DNA of 64,000 nt from Tanytarsus gracilentus. Its lineage: Eukaryota > Arthropoda > Insecta > Diptera > Chironomidae. The translations under genes were made by a program, and so were the position numbers. This document shows positions 61,179 to 64,000 of this stretch, in pieces. The DNA is taken from contig JAXRKN010000040.1 in the NCBI GenBank assembly GCA_038502055.1, positions 6,780,001 through 6,844,000 on the forward strand, given 5' to 3'. Below the pieces are notes generated by a model. The model did no database searches. It was not told where the DNA came from and saw nothing but the letters and a program-made list of their open reading frames with translations. Each line of letters begins with the position of its first letter. The first letter of the stretch is position 1.

Positions 61179-63795
61179 ATGGCTTTGTGGAACAAACTAC
61201 TACAATCCAGACCAGAAGTCATGGAGCAAATTCGTGTTTCCTATGGCAACCACTTCCCAATGGAAGTGCGACATTATCTTTGCGAGTGGCTAGAATCACG
61301 ATTACTGTAAGTTTCAAATTATCTTGATACAACTTGTTGCACATCAATGTATAAACTTTTATTTCGATATTTATACGTACCACAGTGGCGGGCCAATGAT
61401 AATGGATCATGATCCTCAAATTGAAATTGAATCGGCGCGTTTTCTCAATGATCTCCTTGTTGAATTGGAACGAAAGGCAACAGAAATGTCATCAGATGAT
61501 CTTATCACGGCAAAACTTCGTCTCCTCGAGTCTGCTAAGAATTTCCGTCAGCTCTTCTCGCACAATCCAAGCCAGTTGTACTCTCATCTACGTAACTGCT
61601 TAATGTTTGAAAAACAAATGTTGTGCTATCCTGAAGAATGTGCCATGACGCAAAACAGTGAATTCACCCAAATTTTTCAAGCTCTCGAAGAGCTTATTTC
61701 GAGAGTGCGAGCCAATGAGATTGAAAATCGCAACCTCAAGAAGAAATATGAGATTTTCTGTTGCGAAGTTCATGAAGTTACTAAAAACAATGCTCAATAC
61801 GATGTGCTTGATCAGAATCCCGAACATCGTGAACGTATTGCACAGTTGAGACGCGAACAACAAGATAGATTGCAACTTTCCCTCAATCAATTAACCGGAA
61901 TGCGTTTAAATTTGGTCGACAAATTTAAATCAACTATTGAATTGACAGAAAATGTTCAACAAAAAGTAATTGACAAGTATTTAAATCAGTGGCGAATGAA
62001 TCAAGGGCTGGCCGGAAATGGAGCGCCACCGTCTAGTGCCAACAACCTTGATATCATTCAAGGTATGAACTCTTTTCTCATAATTGTTGGATCTTTTCAT
62101 TCGAAAAAATCTTAATTGTTAAATAATATTTTTTTAAAGGCTGGTGTGAACATTTAGCAGACATTTTGTGGAACACTCGGGAGCAAATTAAAATGGTCTC
62201 AAAGTATCGAAAGCAGCTGAATGTCGATGAGCAGAGCTTACCTGACTTTTTGCCAGAGCTCTTCAGCAAGGTTACAGGCTTATTGGAGCACCTAATAACA
62301 CGCTCATTCATTATCGAGAAGCAGCCTCCTCAGGTGATGAAAACCAACACAAGGTAAATAATAACATCATTTTATACTATCATTACACAAATTTTAAATG
62401 TATATTTTCCTTCAAAAGATTTGCTTCGACAGTGCGCTTGCTGATTGGAAATACATTGAATATCAAAATGAACAGCCCTTTGGTAAAAGTGACAATAGTT
62501 TCGGAACAACAAGCGCAACAGACGCAGCAGACAAACAAGTGTTCTGAACATACTTGTGGTGAAATTCTCAATAGCACTGGAAATATGGAATATAATGAAA
62601 CAACCAAACAACTATCAGTTAGTTTTCGTAACATGCAATTAAAGAAGATAAAACGAGCGGAAAAGAAAGGCACCGAGAGTGTCATGGATGAAAAATTTGC
62701 ATTACTTTTTCAGTCTAGTTTCGCTATTGGTCATGGTGACCTTGTATTCTCAGTCTGGGCACTATCTTTACCCGTTGTGGTTATCGTGCATGGTAACCAG
62801 GAACCACAATCATGGGCAACTATTACTTGGGATAATGCGTTTGCTGAAATCAATAGACAGCCTTTTGCTGTCCCCGATAAGGTAAAAAATATCAATTATA
62901 TAAGTGTTTCTAAACGAAATTTATTTCTCAATTTAGGTACCATGGAATCGTCTTGCTGAAGCTCTCAACATGAAATTTCGTGCTTCGACTGGTCGCAATT
63001 TAACGCCAGAAAATTTGCACTTTTTATGCGAGAAGGGATTCAAGATGCAAGTTCCAATGCCAACGACAGATGAATATCAAATTACATGGTCTCAATTTTG
63101 CAAAGAGCCTCTACCAGATCGTACTTTTACTTTGTAATGTCGACTTTCTATAACTCCTATGGCTCTTAAAGCATTGAAAAGTTTCTTATTTTTTAGCTGG
63201 GAGTGGTTTTATGCTGCAATGAAAGTCACCAGAGAACATTTACGCGGACCATGGAATGATGGATCAATCGTCGGATTTATACATAAAAGAACGGCAGAGG
63301 ATTTGTTGCTCAAATGTCAGCGAGGTACATTTTTATTGCGCTTCTCAGACAGCGAATTGGGTAAGGAAAAAATAACTTTTAGGTGTATTACTCTATTGTA
63401 TTACTGATATTCTAACTAAACTTATATTATTATTAAAAATTATTTGAAACAGGTGGTATTACAATTGCATGGGTCAATGAAGGGAATGATGGAAACCCAT
63501 GTGTTTTGCATATTCAACCTTTTACGGCTAAGGATTTTGCAACCCGTTCGCTTTCTGATCGTATCCGAGATTTTGACGACTTAACAATTCTGTTTCCAAA
63601 TAAGGCAAAAAATGAAGCTTTTGATAAGTATACAACCCCAACGGGACAGGTCAAAAACAAGGACTACATCCCATCTGAAATACGTGCGATACTCTCAACT
63701 TCAAATAATTCGCAGAGCATCGGATATGCACATACACCCGCTTCATACATGCAGTCACCCGATCCTTCGCGAGATACTCCGTCTGTTCAGAGCGG
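61179..63795 (+). CDS. Stat92E: STAT transcription factor, 3'-partial
   Basis: JAK/STAT pathway transcription factor, STAT5/6-like as in other insects. Exons in window: 61179-61306, 61386-62062, 62140-62353, 62419-62881, 62937-63133, 63197-63360, 63453-63795; all in phase, about 728 residues, continuing past the edge (the last donor follows SGGT at 63796). N-domain begins MALWNKLLQSRPEVMEQIRV. The coiled-coil is near residues 130-320. The DNA-binding domain includes VRLLIGNTLNIKM and a Gln-rich loop, the linker WEWFYAAMKVTREHL, and SH2 GTFLLRFSDSELGG (phosphotyrosine-binding Arg near 607). The activation Tyr is probably that of KNKDYIPSEIRA near residue 685. The transactivation tail lies partly or wholly outside. 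Confidence 0.95.
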
Positions 63796-64000
63796 GTGAG
63801 TTCTTTTTAAACTTAATTTGGTTTTAATTTATACCCTTACAAGTTTACAACCATTGTTTCATATTAGTTTAACTTATATTTTACGGTTGTATAATTTCTT
63901 GCATTCCTTAAAAGTTAAACCGCTCGACTTACTTCACGGGTTTTTGAAGTTAACAAAATTTCAAATATTTTACTCCTTTAAATAGTCTTTTTTTTTATTT
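63796..64000. other. STAT intron at the window edge
   Basis: Begins with donor gtgagttc after the last seen STAT exon and runs to the end of the window. No acceptor or further exon recognised. Confidence 0.6.

Noticed and set aside
1..64000. CRISPR arrays, bacterial operons or an integrated prokaryotic island
   Set aside because: No spaced direct repeats of CRISPR type, no Shine-Dalgarno-led gene runs, and introns throughout; everything is consistent with insect nuclear DNA.

Overview
This window is nuclear DNA from an insect, most likely a nematoceran (midge-like) dipteran. It is very AT-rich, has many short GT-AG introns of about 50-100 nt, and its genes match insect or Drosophila families: Fs(2)Ket, app, Oli, Axud1, a kekkon-type LRR-Ig protein and a single STAT. 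Short introns break most coding regions, so I assembled gene models by joining exons wherever donor, acceptor and reading phase agree. The species assignment is inference from protein resemblance and base composition.

Layout, left to right. (1) 608-1970 (+): 3' part of an arrestin-domain protein, with a probable 6-nt microexon. (2) 5140-6140 (+): OGFOD3-type 2-oxoglutarate oxygenase whose first iron-ligand His is replaced. (3) 15386-6336 (-): complete multidomain fatty acid synthase in 9 exons; one intron carries a 1-kb element with a 129-bp minisatellite and another a 140-bp hairpin. (4) 18660-22076 (+): importin beta-1. (5) 25850-27586: large AT-rich repeat island with a tRNA-like sequence. 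(6) 30224-27713 (-): TM9SF2. (7) 33612-31241 (-): LRR-Ig receptor of kekkon type. (8) 36115-35722 (-): an 84-aa secreted chitin-binding (CBM14) protein with a non-autonomous hAT element in its 5' leader. (9) 37221-37801: SINE-like retroposon. (10) 38162-39556: unidentified minus-strand terminal exons and a plus-strand dihydrodiol-dehydrogenase pseudogene. (11) 41694-39666 (-): CSRNP/Axud1. (12) 44259-43505 (-): bHLH factor Oli. (13) 45356-45942: an abnormal, cytosine-free low-complexity block that looks like an assembly artefact. (14) 49600-53985 (+): CFAP91, interrupted inside a coding exon by a 1.55-kb foldback transposon. (15) 55185-55753 (+): LITAF-domain protein. (16) 56981-60269 (+): DHHC palmitoyltransferase app, with two alternative C-termini. 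(17) 61179-63795 (+): STAT, running off the right edge.

The genes do not form a pathway cluster; they are an ordinary run of independent housekeeping and developmental loci. The notable content is how mobile DNA and small exons sit among them: two insertions with perfect target-site duplications hit a coding exon and a 5' leader, several hairpin elements lie in introns or spacers, and one block is probably not real genomic sequence. I found no previously undescribed multi-gene system.
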